In this document: in pieces, positions 15,893-17,004 of the stretch | Numbering within the stretch: position 1 is the first letter of the stretch | Layout: every line of letters starts with the position of its first letter | Assembly (NCBI GenBank): GCA_934131055.1 | Contig: CAKOZB010000014.1 | Coordinates: forward strand, 1-17,004 | Source of the DNA: an uncultured Clostridia bacterium | GTDB taxonomy: Bacteria > Bacillota > Clostridia > TANB77 > CAG-508 | DNA length: 17,004 nucleotides | Reading direction: 5' to 3' | The notes under the pieces: generated by a model | The model's database searches: none | What the model was told of the DNA's origin: nothing | What the model saw: only the letters and a program-made list of their open reading frames with translations | Translations under genes and position numbers: made by a program

Positions 15893-15963
15893 TATTGTTG
15901 GCTTTAAATCACATTTTTTATACTTTCACTCTTGCTGTTCATTCATTTAACAGCTCATATCTA

Positions 15964-15992
15964 TTGTCTTTTTATGTAAATCGTGATATACT
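15964..15992 (+). promoter_or_regulatory. Promoter of the right-end orphan gene
   Basis: TTGTCT (15964-15969), a 17-base spacer and TATACT (15987-15992) with an extended TG at 15984-15985. This is one of the best promoter matches in the window; RNA should start near 15999, giving a leader of about 80 bases. Confidence 0.7.
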
Positions 15993-16001
15993 TTTTGTAT
16001 T

Positions 16002-16016
16002 GCAATATTATATTGC
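16002..16016. promoter_or_regulatory. Perfect 15-base palindrome at the transcription start (candidate operator)
   Basis: GCAATATTATATTGC is a perfect seven-base inverted repeat around one central base. It begins about 10 bases after the -10 element, where a bound repressor would block initiation. It could also fold in RNA, though a one-base loop would force several pairs open, so a DNA operator is preferred. Confidence 0.5.
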
Positions 16017-16033
16017 CTTCGAACACCAATATT

Positions 16034-16069
16034 TTCGGAGGCACGGTCCTCCGAACAATCAAAAGGAGG
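16034..16069 (+). promoter_or_regulatory. Leader hairpin whose 3' arm can also mask the ribosome binding site
   Basis: TTCGGAGG (16034-16041) pairs perfectly with CCTCCGAA (16048-16055) around the loop CACGGT. The real ribosome binding site GGAGG (16065-16069) stands 9 bases before the ATG at 16079. The 3' arm's CCTCC could pair with either GGAGG, giving two exclusive states. No T tract follows the hairpin, so it is not a terminator. Confidence 0.6.
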
Positions 16070-16078
16070 AATAAGCAT

Positions 16079-16966
16079 ATGATTGAAAGAATTTTACAAA
16101 AATTATATGACGAATATTATCCTGATCGCGATATACAAGTATTAATCGTACACGGAAGAATAACATTAGCCATAAATGACACAGCTCAAGCCTCTTATTC
16201 TATCAAAGGTACTTATCGGTATGAAGAAGTTCAAAAGCTAAACCAATTTACAAATGGCTTTGTTCAATATGGCTTTTGCCCTAATGAAGGACCAACAGCC
16301 ATAATTGGTTTAGCAGACTCGAACGCAAATCTGCAATTCATTCTTGATGCCTCGCCTTATGGCGAAATGCCTCATACACACAGAATGGTATTCAATCGAT
16401 ATTCCGATGAAGATGCCAAACAAGTATCTAATTACACAGTTTATGGTCTGAATGGTCTTTTAGAACTCGCAGATATTGTTAAATTTGACAAAATTCATTT
16501 TTCCTATGATGCACGCTATCAAGAAGCTGTTATTTCACAAGAGCCGCGTGTCTTAAAAATGAACTGTAAATTTGACAGATTTCATTATTCTTACAGAGAA
16601 TGTAAATACTTTGCGACACATCAGCCATACTTTGAAATTAGTAATTCTGTTGCTTTTGCAACTTTGGAAGATGGCAGACACATTGCTCTACCCGGATTTA
16701 GCTATGACAGGAAAGATGAAGCTCTGGGTTTCAGAGATGTTTGGGAGTTTTACTGTGAAGAGCCTCCTGTTCTCGGAATTAATTTCATGACAGACAAAGA
16801 GGCTTCTCAATATGACGACTTTGAAATTTACATTTACGATTATTCGTATTTGTGTGACCCTTCTCTGGTTCCTAGGCTTGCAAAAGTAGACCGAACATTT
16901 TCTAGCGAATTTGACTTCTGCAAAACAACTGATGGAAAGGATTTGAGAATAACAGGTAATTTTTGA
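16079..16966 (+). CDS. Orphan cytoplasmic protein of unknown function
   Basis: 295 residues that I do not recognise. There is no signal peptide, membrane span or obvious catalytic motif. It is rich in aromatic residues (many F, Y and H; stretches such as RFHYSYRECKYFATHQPYFE and FEIYIYDYSYLCDP), with alternating hydrophobic patterns suggesting beta-rich structure. The ATG at 16079 has AAGGAGG 9 bases away. An open extension to 15983 begins upstream of the predicted RNA start and crosses the leader hairpin, so it is rejected. Sampled stretches have 42-45% G+C (16321-16380, 16861-16920) against 23% in a sampled stretch of the WG-repeat gene, and the strand is opposite to most of the window. Recent acquisition is plausible. 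Confidence 0.75.
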   Translation: MIERILQKLYDEYYPDRDIQVLIVHGRITLAINDTAQASYSIKGTYRYEEVQKLNQFTNGFVQYGFCPNEGPTAIIGLADSNANLQFILDASPYGEMPHTHRMVFNRYSDEDAKQVSNYTVYGLNGLLELADIVKFDKIHFSYDARYQEAVISQEPRVLKMNCKFDRFHYSYRECKYFATHQPYFEISNSVAFATLEDGRHIALPGFSYDRKDEALGFRDVWEFYCEEPPVLGINFMTDKEASQYDDFEIYIYDYSYLCDPSLVPRLAKVDRTFSSEFDFCKTTDGKDLRITGNF

Positions 16967-17004
16967 GCTTTCAATCATGTCTGTTATAAACAAGATGTAA
17001 TGGA

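Noticed and set aside
15983..16078. N-terminal extension of the right-end orphan gene from an ATG at 15983
   Set aside because: It begins before the predicted RNA start, crosses the palindrome and leader hairpin, and the ATG at 16079 has a far better ribosome binding site.

Overview
This window is AT-rich (roughly 25-30% G+C by eye), with strong GGAGG-type ribosome binding sites and a gene set typical of low-GC Gram-positive bacteria: YnbB-like PLP enzyme, OmpR/HisKA two-component pair, RqcP (YabO), AddA, DUF975 and CmpB membrane proteins. I read it as a Bacillota chromosome, probably an uncultured clostridial lineage. The taxonomic placement is inference. No sign of stop-codon reassignment was seen.

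Layout. Positions 1-6644 hold a minus-strand series, read right to left: an MscS-type channel, then (after a 208-base leader containing a hairpin) a response regulator, its histidine kinase, a membrane-anchored WG-repeat protein and a YnbB-family PLP enzyme cut by the left edge. Positions 6785-7309 hold a GuaD-like deaminase with its own promoter. Positions 7430-7670 hold no intact gene, only a terminator, a possible short transcript and the 3' scrap of a decayed gene. Positions 7670-11756 hold addA followed by rqcP, separated by a 123-base imperfect palindrome whose end supplies the addA stop codon. Positions 11899-13381 hold an AlbA_2/ATPase/winged-helix regulator broken by a one-base frameshift and carrying a 12-base tandem repeat. 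A small helical protein (13696-14154, plus) and a DUF975-CmpB membrane fusion (14210-15832, minus) converge on one strong bidirectional terminator. The right end carries a plus-strand orphan gene, richer in G+C than its neighbours, with an elaborate leader.

How the parts may work together. The regulator, kinase, WG-repeat protein and YnbB enzyme are co-oriented with gaps of 51-74 bases and may be one envelope-stress type operon; the signal cannot be read from sequence. AddA (break repair) and RqcP (ribosome rescue) are housekeeping. AddB, AddA's usual partner, is not next to addA.

I see no CRISPR array, tRNA, rRNA, transposase, toxin-antitoxin or defence island. The most unusual material is in the non-coding DNA: leader hairpins overlapping or spacing ribosome binding sites (16034-16069, 7919-7936), the addA-rqcP palindrome, and a 15-base motif repeated at two gene ends.
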